Assembly (NCBI GenBank): GCA_015486615.1
Contig: WFRI01000019.1
Coordinates: 1-9,503 of the forward strand
DNA from: Candidatus Omnitrophota bacterium
GTDB taxonomy: Bacteria; Omnitrophota; Gorgyraeia; Duberdicusellales; Duberdicusellaceae
DNA length: 9,503 nucleotides
Reading direction: 5' to 3'
The notes below the pieces were generated by a model. The model ran no database searches and was not told the origin of the DNA. It worked only from the letters and a program-made list of their open reading frames with translations. Position numbers and translations under genes: made by a program. Positions 1-6,358 of this stretch are shown here, piece after piece; within the stretch, counting starts at the first letter, position 1, and each line of letters starts with the position of its first letter.

Positions 1-460
1 AATTAGTATGAATAAACAAAGTGTTATTAAAAAGGACCACGGACCTTATAAAATTTATTGCTAAGGCAAAAATAATGCCTAAAATACAAAGGTAGTCCGG
101 TATAGCCCGATAATCTATATCAATAAAAGAGTTAACTATACAAAAAGAGAATAAAATACACAAGCCGGCAAAGTCCCATCCAGTACTGCTGCTTTTATAG
201 GCCAAAACAAAAAGCACAGCAGTAATGAATTCACCGATAAAATAACGCGGAGATATCTTCCCTCCGCAATAGCGGCATCTGCCTCTTAATAATAAATACC
301 CTAACAAAGGAATATTGTCATACCACTTTATAGGCGTTTTGCACAAAGGGCAGAAAGAATAAGGCTTGACAATAGAAATATCCCGGGGAAGTCTGTAAAT
401 ACAGACATTTAGAAAACTGCCTATACACGCACCAATTATAAAAACTAATAATGTAAACAT
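1..460 (-). CDS. pilD: Type IV prepilin peptidase / N-methyltransferase (A24 family), N-terminal part, cut by the window edge
   Basis: The frame is open from ATG at 460 to base 1 without a stop, giving 153 residues of a protein that continues outside the window. Such enzymes are inner-membrane aspartic proteases that cleave the leader of type IV prepilins and pseudopilins and methylate the new N-terminus. Visible signatures, in order: a hydrophobic start with GSFLNVCIYRLPR (residues 14-26), the two CxxC pairs of the cytoplasmic zinc-type loop (C37/C40 and C62/C65) around NIPLLGYLLLRGRCRYC, then RYFIGE, hydrophobic segments, and DIDYRAIPD (114-122) carrying the first catalytic Asp region. The second catalytic Asp motif (GxGDxK type) would lie beyond base 1. 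Both Cys pairs are present, so the bifunctional form is likely. In-frame starts are limited to ATG 460 or GTG 466, because a TAA lies directly upstream of the GTG. It follows aroE with a 52-nt gap and has no strong Shine-Dalgarno. Confidence 0.93.
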   Translation of the reverse strand, partial: MFTLLVFIIGACIGSFLNVCIYRLPRDISIVKPYSFCPLCKTPIKWYDNIPLLGYLLLRGRCRYCGGKISPRYFIGEFITAVLFVLAYKSSSTGWDFAGLCILFSFCIVNSFIDIDYRAIPDYLCILGIIFALAINFIRSVVLFNNTLFIHTN

Positions 461-490
461 ATACACTTAAGGTTCAACCTTATTTGTCAA
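458..490 (-). promoter_or_regulatory. TTGACA box and 13-nt palindrome in front of the prepilin peptidase gene
   Basis: On the minus strand the aroE-pilD gap contains a perfect TTGACA (plus positions 485-490). Just downstream is AAGGTT-G-AACCTT, a perfect inverted repeat with a one-base centre (plus 469-481). A -35 at TTGACA would put the -10 near 461-467, where the bases (AGTGTA/GTGTAT) are a poor match, and transcription would start at or inside the start codon. The palindrome could be an operator or a small RNA hairpin that hides the translation start. What is seen is the box and the dyad; promoter function is inference and weak. Confidence 0.25.
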
Positions 491-512
491 GTTACGTAGG
501 GGTTGCCGCGGG

Positions 513-1373
513 TTATTCTCTAACGGGATAAATATGCCTGTATACACTTTCACCTAAATAAGAAAAATCTTTGCCAAACCAAATATTTAAAGATGCCAGA
601 CCCTGGTAAATAAGCATCCAGATACCGTTTATAATCTTAGCCCCTCTTTTTTTTGCTTCCTTCAAAAGAACCGGCTGGCTGGGATTATAAATTAAATCGT
701 AAACCAGCAGGTCTTTAGGTATTTTTTCAGGTTCCAAAGGACATTTATCTTTTTTATGCAGACCAACGCCTGTGGCATTTACTAATATATCTGTATCTTC
801 TAACAAAACATCGCCCTGACGTAAATAATGCCAAACTTTTACCTCAGGGTAATTATCGGCAATATGTTTTACTAATCTCTTAGATTTGACTATGTCTATA
901 TCGTAAATTCCTATGGAACTTATCCCTTCCTCAGCCAATCCGCAGCAAACAGCTTTAGCCGCACCGCCTGCGCCTAAAACCACAGCCTTTTTAGACTTAG
1001 CGAGAAAACCAACTTTATTCCTCAACGAAAGGATAAACCCCAAAATATCAGTATTATACCCTGTCAACTTATCATGGGAATTTATGATAGTATTAACTGC
1101 CCCTATCTTCTCCGCAGTTTTATCTACAGCATTAAGATATTTAATAATTTTTTCTTTATAGGGTATAGTTACATTGACTCCGGCTATACCTAATGTTTTA
1201 ATGGATTCTACAGCCGTTCTAAGTTCCCGCGGCAAAATATCAAAACAAAGGTATACTGCATTTAACCTTTTCTTTTGAAATATATAATTGTGTATAACAG
1301 GCGATAAAGAGTGTTCCACAGGATGGCCGATTAAACCTAAAAGAGAAGTCGAGGCGTTAATATTACTGCCCAT
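513..1373 (-). CDS. aroE: Shikimate dehydrogenase
   Basis: It reduces 3-dehydroshikimate to shikimate in the cytoplasm, in the common aromatic pathway. With the start at ATG 1373 it is 286 residues, normal for the family. Visible motifs: HSLSP (21-25, shikimate-binding serines), NVTIPYKE with the catalytic Lys73, GAVNT with Asn94, GYNTD with Asp109, the dinucleotide-binding GAGGAAKA (134-141), the NATGVG segment near 209-214, VYDLIYNP, and the C-terminal MLIYQ with Gln257. An in-frame ATG at 1406 would add 11 residues, but it has no ribosome binding site and overlaps the upstream gene by 44 nt. ATG 1373 has GGGAG seven nt upstream and overlaps by only 11 nt. The usual NRT-type motif after the glycine loop is replaced by YDIDI (157-161), with Asp158 where NADP-dependent enzymes tend to have Asn followed by Arg, so NAD use is possible. 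It is last but one in the operon, before pilD. Confidence 0.96.
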   Translation of the reverse strand: MGSNINASTSLLGLIGHPVEHSLSPVIHNYIFQKKRLNAVYLCFDILPRELRTAVESIKTLGIAGVNVTIPYKEKIIKYLNAVDKTAEKIGAVNTIINSHDKLTGYNTDILGFILSLRNKVGFLAKSKKAVVLGAGGAAKAVCCGLAEEGISSIGIYDIDIVKSKRLVKHIADNYPEVKVWHYLRQGDVLLEDTDILVNATGVGLHKKDKCPLEPEKIPKDLLVYDLIYNPSQPVLLKEAKKRGAKIINGIWMLIYQGLASLNIWFGKDFSYLGESVYRHIYPVRE

Positions 1374-1800
1374 AAACAATCTCCCAGAAATATTTCCAAT
1401 GGACATCCTGCAGATAAGAAAGGTCCGGGAAGTAATGTATCAGATATTCTTTTATTTCTTGTTTGGTAAGATAGCGCTTTTTAGTAAAAAAACCCTTTCC
1501 CTGCGGGTTATAACAGGCATCCCAGAAATTTTCCCAGTCCCGGCGGGTAAATTTCCCAAAGACAAAAGGGATAAATTGGGTAAGCTTTTCCTCTTTGTCT
1601 ATAAAAGTAAGAGGCCTTTTCCTGCTGTTGTCAAACTCAACCCTAAAATTATGCGAGACAGCAGACACCCTGCCGCTAATATCAGAAAACCATTTGTGCT
1701 TTAACCTTAAAAAAGCGGTCGAATGACTGAAATCTACAACTAAATAAATTCCGCCTGCAAGAATCAGCAAACCGGCAAGATTTAGCCAATACTTATTCAT
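1363..1800 (-). CDS. Unrecognised single-pass membrane protein, 145 residues, between leuA and aroE
   Basis: I do not recognise a family. Residues 7-24 (NLAGLLILAGGIYLVVDF) form one hydrophobic segment with a short N-terminus, so it is either a membrane anchor or an uncleaved signal. The remaining 120 residues are polar, basic and rich in aromatics, with a cluster of Trp/Tyr/Phe in the C-terminal half (RRDWENFWDACY at 86-97; WKYFWEIVY at 135-143). A single Cys (C96) is seen, so no disulfide pair or CxxC is available. The start ATG overlaps the leuA TGA as ATGA, and a weak AGG lies five nt upstream, which suggests translational coupling to leuA. The aroE start lies inside its last codons. Tight packing on both sides and clean coding without internal stops support a real gene. 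An extracytoplasmic location of the tail is inferred. It has no visible tie to leucine or aromatic synthesis other than position. Confidence 0.75.
   Translation of the reverse strand: MNKYWLNLAGLLILAGGIYLVVDFSHSTAFLRLKHKWFSDISGRVSAVSHNFRVEFDNSRKRPLTFIDKEEKLTQFIPFVFGKFTRRDWENFWDACYNPQGKGFFTKKRYLTKQEIKEYLIHYFPDLSYLQDVHWKYFWEIVYGQ
1381..1385 (-). promoter_or_regulatory. Shine-Dalgarno that fixes the aroE start
   Basis: The minus strand reads GGGAG seven nt before ATG 1373. The alternative upstream ATG at 1406 has only an AGG directly abutting it. The site lies inside the end of the upstream 145-codon gene, so ribosomes finishing that gene pass over it. Confidence 0.6.
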
Positions 1801-3302
1801 ATAAGCCTGCTTACAGCATTAAGATAGGCTTTTACCGAAGATTCCACAATATCTGTGCTGGAGCCTACGCCTACGGCGTATTTATTTTTCAGCTTAAGTT
1901 CTATCCTGACTTTGCCTAAAGCATCCCGGCCTTTGGTAACCGCATCCAGCTTATAGTTGATAAGAACAGGCTTTATTTTAAGCATTTTGTCTATCGCTTT
2001 AAAACAAGCGTCCACAGGCCCGTCGCCGGCAGAAACAGCACTTAGTTCCTTATTCTTATGCCTGATTCTAACAAATGACTCCGGGGTAATATTAGTGCCG
2101 CTGGTAAACTTCATCTCTTCAAGTTGAATGTCTTCAGAGGTTATTTTCATTTCTTCCTCAGCCAGAGCAATAATATCATCATCAAAAACTTCCTTTTTCT
2201 TATCAGCCAAAGCCTTAAATTTTTCAAACACAAAATCCAGCCGTTCTTTACTTAAAGCAAGGCCTAATTTTTCCAGCCTTTTCATCAAAGCATGTCTTCC
2301 GGAATGTTTCCCTAATACAATATTTTCTCCGGCCGCCCCTATATCTTTGGGATTCATTATTTCATAAGTAGTCCTTTCCTTCAAAACAGCATCCTGATGT
2401 ATGCCGGATTCATGCCGAAAAGAATTATCTCCTACAATTGCCTTATTAGGCGGAACGACAAAACCTGTAAGCGCGCTTACTAAACGGGAAACTTTAAATA
2501 TCTCTTTGGTGTTTATTCCGGTATATACTCCGGGAAAAACATCCCTGCGGGTCTTTATTGCCATAACAACCTCTTCTAAAGCAGCATTGCCGGCTCTCTC
2601 GCCTATGCCGTTTACAGTACAATGAACCTGCCTGGCCCCGGACATTACCGCAGATAAAGAATTAGCCACAGCCATACCCAAATCATCATGGCAATGCGCA
2701 GAAACAACAGCCTTATTGATATTAGGAACATTATTAAAAATATCCTTTATTAACTGGTAAAACTCCAGAGGGTAACTATAGCCTACGGTATCCGGAATAT
2801 TTATTATCCGGGCACCTTCTTTTATAGTTTCTTCTATAACTTTAAACAAAAAGTCTTTACTGGTCCGGGTAGCATCTTCAGGAGAAAACTCAATATCTCC
2901 GCAAAGTCTCCTTGCCAGCCGCACGTGCTTTTTGGCTATAGACAGAATTTCTGACGCAGGTTTTTTGAACTTATACTGTAAATGGATTTTAGAAGTAGCC
3001 AAAAATACATGGATACGGGGAACTTTAGCCTTTTTAACCGCCAAAGATGCCGCCTCAATATCTTTCTTTATACACCTTGCTAAGCCGCAAACAGCAGAAT
3101 TTTTAATTTTTTTAGCGATTGTTTCTACTGCTTCAAAATCTCCCGGGCTGGAAGCTGGAAACCCTGCCTCAATAATATCAACCCTCATCTTTTCTAAAGC
3201 CAAAGCAACTTCTAACTTTTCCTGAGGCGTAAGGGATGCACCCGGAGCCTGTTCCCCGTCTCTTAAAGTAGTATCAAATATAAAAACCTTCTCTTTTGCC
3301 AT
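1797..3302 (-). CDS. leuA: 2-isopropylmalate synthase
   Basis: It condenses 2-oxoisovalerate with acetyl-CoA to 2-isopropylmalate, the committed step of leucine synthesis. The 501 residues match the full-length bacterial enzyme. The TIM-barrel catalytic domain shows DTTLRDGEQAPG (10-21, metal and substrate binding), GFPASSPGDFE, EFSPEDATR, DTVGY, the metal ligands in SAHCHDD (His203, His205), and NGIGERAGNAALEEV (231-245). The linker carries GIHQDA and GKHSGRHAL. The C-terminal part (about 390-501), ending with TDIVESSVKAYLNA, is the LeuA dimer/allosteric domain, so leucine feedback inhibition is expected. These features favour LeuA over homocitrate or citramalate synthases, although substrate specificity cannot be proven by eye. 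The start ATG at 3302 has AGGA four nt upstream. It is 78 nt after ilvC, the widest gap inside this operon, and its stop overlaps the next start by 4 nt. Confidence 0.95.
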   Translation of the reverse strand: MAKEKVFIFDTTLRDGEQAPGASLTPQEKLEVALALEKMRVDIIEAGFPASSPGDFEAVETIAKKIKNSAVCGLARCIKKDIEAASLAVKKAKVPRIHVFLATSKIHLQYKFKKPASEILSIAKKHVRLARRLCGDIEFSPEDATRTSKDFLFKVIEETIKEGARIINIPDTVGYSYPLEFYQLIKDIFNNVPNINKAVVSAHCHDDLGMAVANSLSAVMSGARQVHCTVNGIGERAGNAALEEVVMAIKTRRDVFPGVYTGINTKEIFKVSRLVSALTGFVVPPNKAIVGDNSFRHESGIHQDAVLKERTTYEIMNPKDIGAAGENIVLGKHSGRHALMKRLEKLGLALSKERLDFVFEKFKALADKKKEVFDDDIIALAEEEMKITSEDIQLEEMKFTSGTNITPESFVRIRHKNKELSAVSAGDGPVDACFKAIDKMLKIKPVLINYKLDAVTKGRDALGKVRIELKLKNKYAVGVGSSTDIVESSVKAYLNAVSRLI

Positions 3303-3380
3303 TTTGTCCTAAAGTCAACCTGAGTACACTACGCACCAGCCAGACCAAAAAGATGTTTTCCCAAACAGCAATCTACATTA

Positions 3381-4370
3381 TTATTTCATCCACGGCATCA
3401 TCTTCCGCAGTTTCCTGCCAACTTCTTCAATTATATGGTCTTGCTCTTTTTCCATTATTGCTTTAAAAACCGTTCTGCCCGCCTGATTTTCTAAAATCCA
3501 CTCCCTGGCAAACTGACCGGTTTGAATTTCTTCTAATATTTTCCTCATTTCTTTTTTAGTCTCCTCAGAAACAATCCTTTTACCACGGGTAATATCTCCA
3601 TATTTAGCCGTATCAGAAACCCTGGCGCGCATTCCCATAATACCATCCCGATAAATCAAATCAGTGATTAATTTTAATTCATGCAAAACTTCAAAATAAG
3701 CAATCTCCGGCTGGTAACCTGCTTCAACCAAAGTTTCAAACCCTGCTTTAATAAGATGAGAAACCCCGCCGCAAAGCACAGCCTGCTCGCCGAACAAATC
3801 AGTTTCCGTCTCTTCTTTAAAAGTAGTTTCAATAACCCCGGCTCTCGTCCCGCCAATTGCTTTAGCATAACTTAAAGCCGTTTGTTTTGCTTTCTTCGTA
3901 TAATCCTGGTAAACCGCTACCAGACAAGGCACTCCTTTTCCCTGCTCATACATTTCCCTTACCAAAGCTCCCGGGCTTTTAGGAGCCACCATAAACACAT
4001 CAACATACTCCGGAGGCAGAATCTGGTGAAAATGGATATTAAACCCATGAGAAAAACACAAAGCATCGCCTTCTTTTAGATTCTCAGCGATGGATTCCTT
4101 ATATACATCTGCCTGAACGTGGTCCTGAGTAAGTATTTGAATAACATCTGCCTTTTTTGCCGCCTCAAATGCAGAAACAGGAGAAAAGCCGTCTTTTAAT
4201 GCCTGTTTGTAATTTTGACTGCCTTTTCTCTGTGAAACAATTACTTTTATTCCCGAATCCCTCAAATTAAGAGCCTGAGCCCTGCCCTGAATCCCATAGC
4301 CAATAACTGCTACGGTTTTCCCTTTTAAAAGATCAAGGTTGGCATCTTCATCATAATAAACTTTAGCCAT
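3381..4370 (-). CDS. ilvC: Ketol-acid reductoisomerase, class I (short form)
   Basis: It converts acetolactate or acetohydroxybutyrate to the dihydroxy acids of valine and isoleucine synthesis, using Mg2+ and NAD(P)H. At 329 residues it is the short class I form. Motifs: Rossmann loop GYGIQG (24-29), cofactor loop SQRKGSQN (46-53) with Arg48 and Ser51, which usually grip the NADPH phosphate, His108 in SHGF, Lys131 in APKSPG, metal ligands Asp191 and Glu195 in DLFGEQ, Glu227 and Glu231 in FEVLHE, and Ser252. It departs from the common consensus in several conserved places: GYGIQGRA for GYGSQGHA, APKSPG for APKGPG/APKAPG, and VSDTAKYGD for ISNTAEYGD. From memory these recall an archaeal-type subgroup of the enzyme. 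A strong AAGGAGG precedes ATG 4370, and ilvN ends 20 nt upstream. Confidence 0.96.
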   Translation of the reverse strand: MAKVYYDEDANLDLLKGKTVAVIGYGIQGRAQALNLRDSGIKVIVSQRKGSQNYKQALKDGFSPVSAFEAAKKADVIQILTQDHVQADVYKESIAENLKEGDALCFSHGFNIHFHQILPPEYVDVFMVAPKSPGALVREMYEQGKGVPCLVAVYQDYTKKAKQTALSYAKAIGGTRAGVIETTFKEETETDLFGEQAVLCGGVSHLIKAGFETLVEAGYQPEIAYFEVLHELKLITDLIYRDGIMGMRARVSDTAKYGDITRGKRIVSEETKKEMRKILEEIQTGQFAREWILENQAGRTVFKAIMEKEQDHIIEEVGRKLRKMMPWMK

Positions 4371-4390
4371 AACACATCCTCCTTCCGCTT

Positions 4391-4864
4391 TTATACTGCG
4401 ATGGCGATTTTGCCTGTCCTAACCAATTCTACAATCCCCAAAGGTTTTAACAAGACAATTTGTTCTTTTAAAAAGTGCGTATCCCCAACAAGTTCAATAA
4501 CGATCTTATTCTTATCCTCAATTAAGATATTGCCTCTAATCTTAGGCTTAACAGAGGCCCAAAGGTGGTTACTTTCTTTAGCCAGGTTTATCTTTACAAG
4601 CATCAGTTCTCTGCCAATATATTCTCTTTTAGTCAAATCTATAACAGTAATCACATCTATTAATTTATTAAGCTGTTTTTTTATCTGTTCTAATATTTTT
4701 TCGTCTCCGGCATTAACCACAATTGTCATACAGGATACAGTAGGGTCATATGTCTCACCTACTGCCAGGGAATCAATATTATATCCCCGGGCAGAGAACA
4801 AAGACGATATTCTAGCCAAAACTCCGAATTTATTCTCTACTAAAGCCTGAATCGTATGTTTCAT
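4391..4864 (-). CDS. ilvN: Acetohydroxyacid synthase regulatory (small) subunit
   Basis: It is the ACT-domain partner that activates the IlvB catalytic subunit and confers feedback inhibition by valine or related products. The 157 residues are typical of the bacterial small subunit. The N-terminal ACT domain begins HTIQALVENKFGVLARIS and includes GYNIDSLAVG. Asn11, Gly14 and Asn29 sit where valine-binding residues occur in characterised small subunits, so feedback sensitivity is expected. The second half (about 80-157), with REYIGRELMLVKI and the end of GIVELVRTGKIAI, is the family's C-terminal domain. AAGGAG lies five nt before ATG 4864. Unusually, its partner ilvB is not adjacent: an HD-GYP gene sits between them, ending 23 nt upstream. 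Some annotators would use the symbol ilvH. Confidence 0.96.
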   Translation of the reverse strand: MKHTIQALVENKFGVLARISSLFSARGYNIDSLAVGETYDPTVSCMTIVVNAGDEKILEQIKKQLNKLIDVITVIDLTKREYIGRELMLVKINLAKESNHLWASVKPKIRGNILIEDKNKIVIELVGDTHFLKEQIVLLKPLGIVELVRTGKIAIAV

Positions 4865-4887
4865 CCTGTCTCCTTAAAACACAAAAA

Positions 4888-6339
4888 TCACAAGACTTCC
4901 TTCGCTGTATTTACTAAATTTTGGTCCACCTTGCCTCTATTTGCCATATCTTCAAGTATATTAAACGCTTCCTGCCTAATTAAAGACTTTCTATAAGGCC
5001 TATCCGTAGTCAAAGCATCAAAAATATCAGCCACAGTGATAATACGGGTAAGAATGTCTATCTCATCGCCTTTTAGCCCGTCAGGATAACCGCTGCCATC
5101 AAGATATTCGTGATGATGCCGAATAGGTCCCAACAAATTTTGGAGACTCCTAATCGGCTTTACTATACTCTCGCCAACCAAGGGATGCTTTTGCATCACA
5201 AGTTTTTCCTGCTCGTTTAAAGGCCCAGGTTTTCTCAAAATATCATCACCCACACCTATTTTGCCTATATCGTGAAGCCTGCAGGCATCTCTTAAAATTT
5301 TCTTTTCTTCCGGAGAAAGGCCTAATTTATCAGCAATCTTTACAGAATAATCAGCGACCCTGTCAGAATGCCCGCGGGAATAAGGATCCCTGGCTTCTAC
5401 TGCTAAAGCCAAGGCCGAAATAGTCTCAAAATAGGCTTTCTCTATATCCCGGCTTAGGCGGGAATTTTCCAGGGAAATCGCTATTTGGTTAGCAATGTTA
5501 GAAAGAATCTTTAAGTCATCTTCGGCAAAATTTCCGCCGACCTTCTTGCCGCTGAGAATTACTGCTCCTTCTATTTTCTCATGAGAATAAAGCGGCGAAC
5601 AAATTAACGGCGGAGAAAAAAGATTTTCTTTTCCGTCCCCCGAAGAAACATCGTCCAGCAAAGGCACAAACAACTGCCTCTTTTCCCTAAAAACCCAGCC
5701 TAAAGTGCCTTCATTAAATCCCACATTCAAAGGAACATCGCTCTTATCTATTCCCACTAATGCTTTCAAAACCAATTTATCGCCTTCAACCACATATACA
5801 GCGGCTCTTTTTGCCAATAAGGCCTCGGATATGGTTTCTAAAGTAAGCTGGATTAAAATATTAATATCTTCTATAGAAGATATTGTCTTGCCGACTTTAG
5901 ACAAAACTTTATATAATGTTTTTTTAGTTGCTTTAAGCTCTTTTATATTGCTTTCCAAACGAGCCATTACTTCACTAAAAGCCTTTGCTAAATCTGCTAT
6001 CTCACCTTCTTCCTTTGCTAATTCCAAAATAGAAGACTTATCAATACTGCCAAAAACTGAAGATTTCAGTTTCTGACTTAAACTTGCAAGCCTCAGCAAA
6101 GAGTTGCGCACCCCAAAAAAGCCCACTAATGAACCTAAACCCACCAAAGATATCAAAATGGTAAGACGGGTGTTATCCATATCAATCTTACCGGTATTTA
6201 CATACTGATAAAAAAGGTAAGCCAGCACACCTAAGGGTATAACTGAAAAGACAAAGAAGAAAAGATTAAACTGAATAATAAGCGGCCGGCTGGAAAGCCC
6301 GGTTTTTTTTACCTTATTTTTTCTTATCTCTTTCTCCAT
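4888..6339 (-). CDS. Membrane HD-GYP protein with HAMP-like linker and GAF domain, predicted cyclic-di-GMP phosphodiesterase
   Basis: 483 residues from ATG 6339. A basic N-terminus leads to two hydrophobic segments (about 20-46 and 58-77) separated by only about a dozen residues, so almost nothing is exposed outside. Next come a HAMP-like or coiled stretch (about 80-145), a GAF sensor domain (about 150-295) and a C-terminal HD-GYP domain (about 303-483). Catalytic features look complete: EARDPYSRGHS with His324, HD at 356-357 in HDIGKIG, His385, HHHE at 408-411, GSGYPDG with the GYP at 417-419, and VADIFDAL with Asp438. HD-GYP proteins usually hydrolyse c-di-GMP to pGpG or GMP; some act on cGAMP. 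The GAF ligand is unknown. No good Shine-Dalgarno precedes ATG 6339 (AGG directly abuts it); TTG starts up to 6375 are possible. It starts 19 nt after ilvB and ends 23 nt before ilvN. Confidence 0.93.
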   Translation of the reverse strand: MEKEIRKNKVKKTGLSSRPLIIQFNLFFFVFSVIPLGVLAYLFYQYVNTGKIDMDNTRLTILISLVGLGSLVGFFGVRNSLLRLASLSQKLKSSVFGSIDKSSILELAKEEGEIADLAKAFSEVMARLESNIKELKATKKTLYKVLSKVGKTISSIEDINILIQLTLETISEALLAKRAAVYVVEGDKLVLKALVGIDKSDVPLNVGFNEGTLGWVFREKRQLFVPLLDDVSSGDGKENLFSPPLICSPLYSHEKIEGAVILSGKKVGGNFAEDDLKILSNIANQIAISLENSRLSRDIEKAYFETISALALAVEARDPYSRGHSDRVADYSVKIADKLGLSPEEKKILRDACRLHDIGKIGVGDDILRKPGPLNEQEKLVMQKHPLVGESIVKPIRSLQNLLGPIRHHHEYLDGSGYPDGLKGDEIDILTRIITVADIFDALTTDRPYRKSLIRQEAFNILEDMANRGKVDQNLVNTAKEVL

Positions 6340-6358
6340 CCTAACCAACAATGCCCAA

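Noticed and set aside
461..512. Transcription terminator between aroE and the prepilin peptidase gene
   Set aside because: The GC-rich stretch after the aroE stop does not form a clear hairpin with a U-tract, so read-through cannot be excluded.
1288..1704. Plus-strand ORF of 138 codons across the aroE/145-residue gene junction
   Set aside because: It is antisense to two genes with tightly coupled starts and stops, and its translation shows no domain; the minus-strand reading explains the packing better.
4401..4850. Plus-strand ORF of 149 codons opposite ilvN
   Set aside because: It is an antisense shadow of a well-supported gene, with low-complexity Ser/Ile/Leu composition and no recognisable motif.
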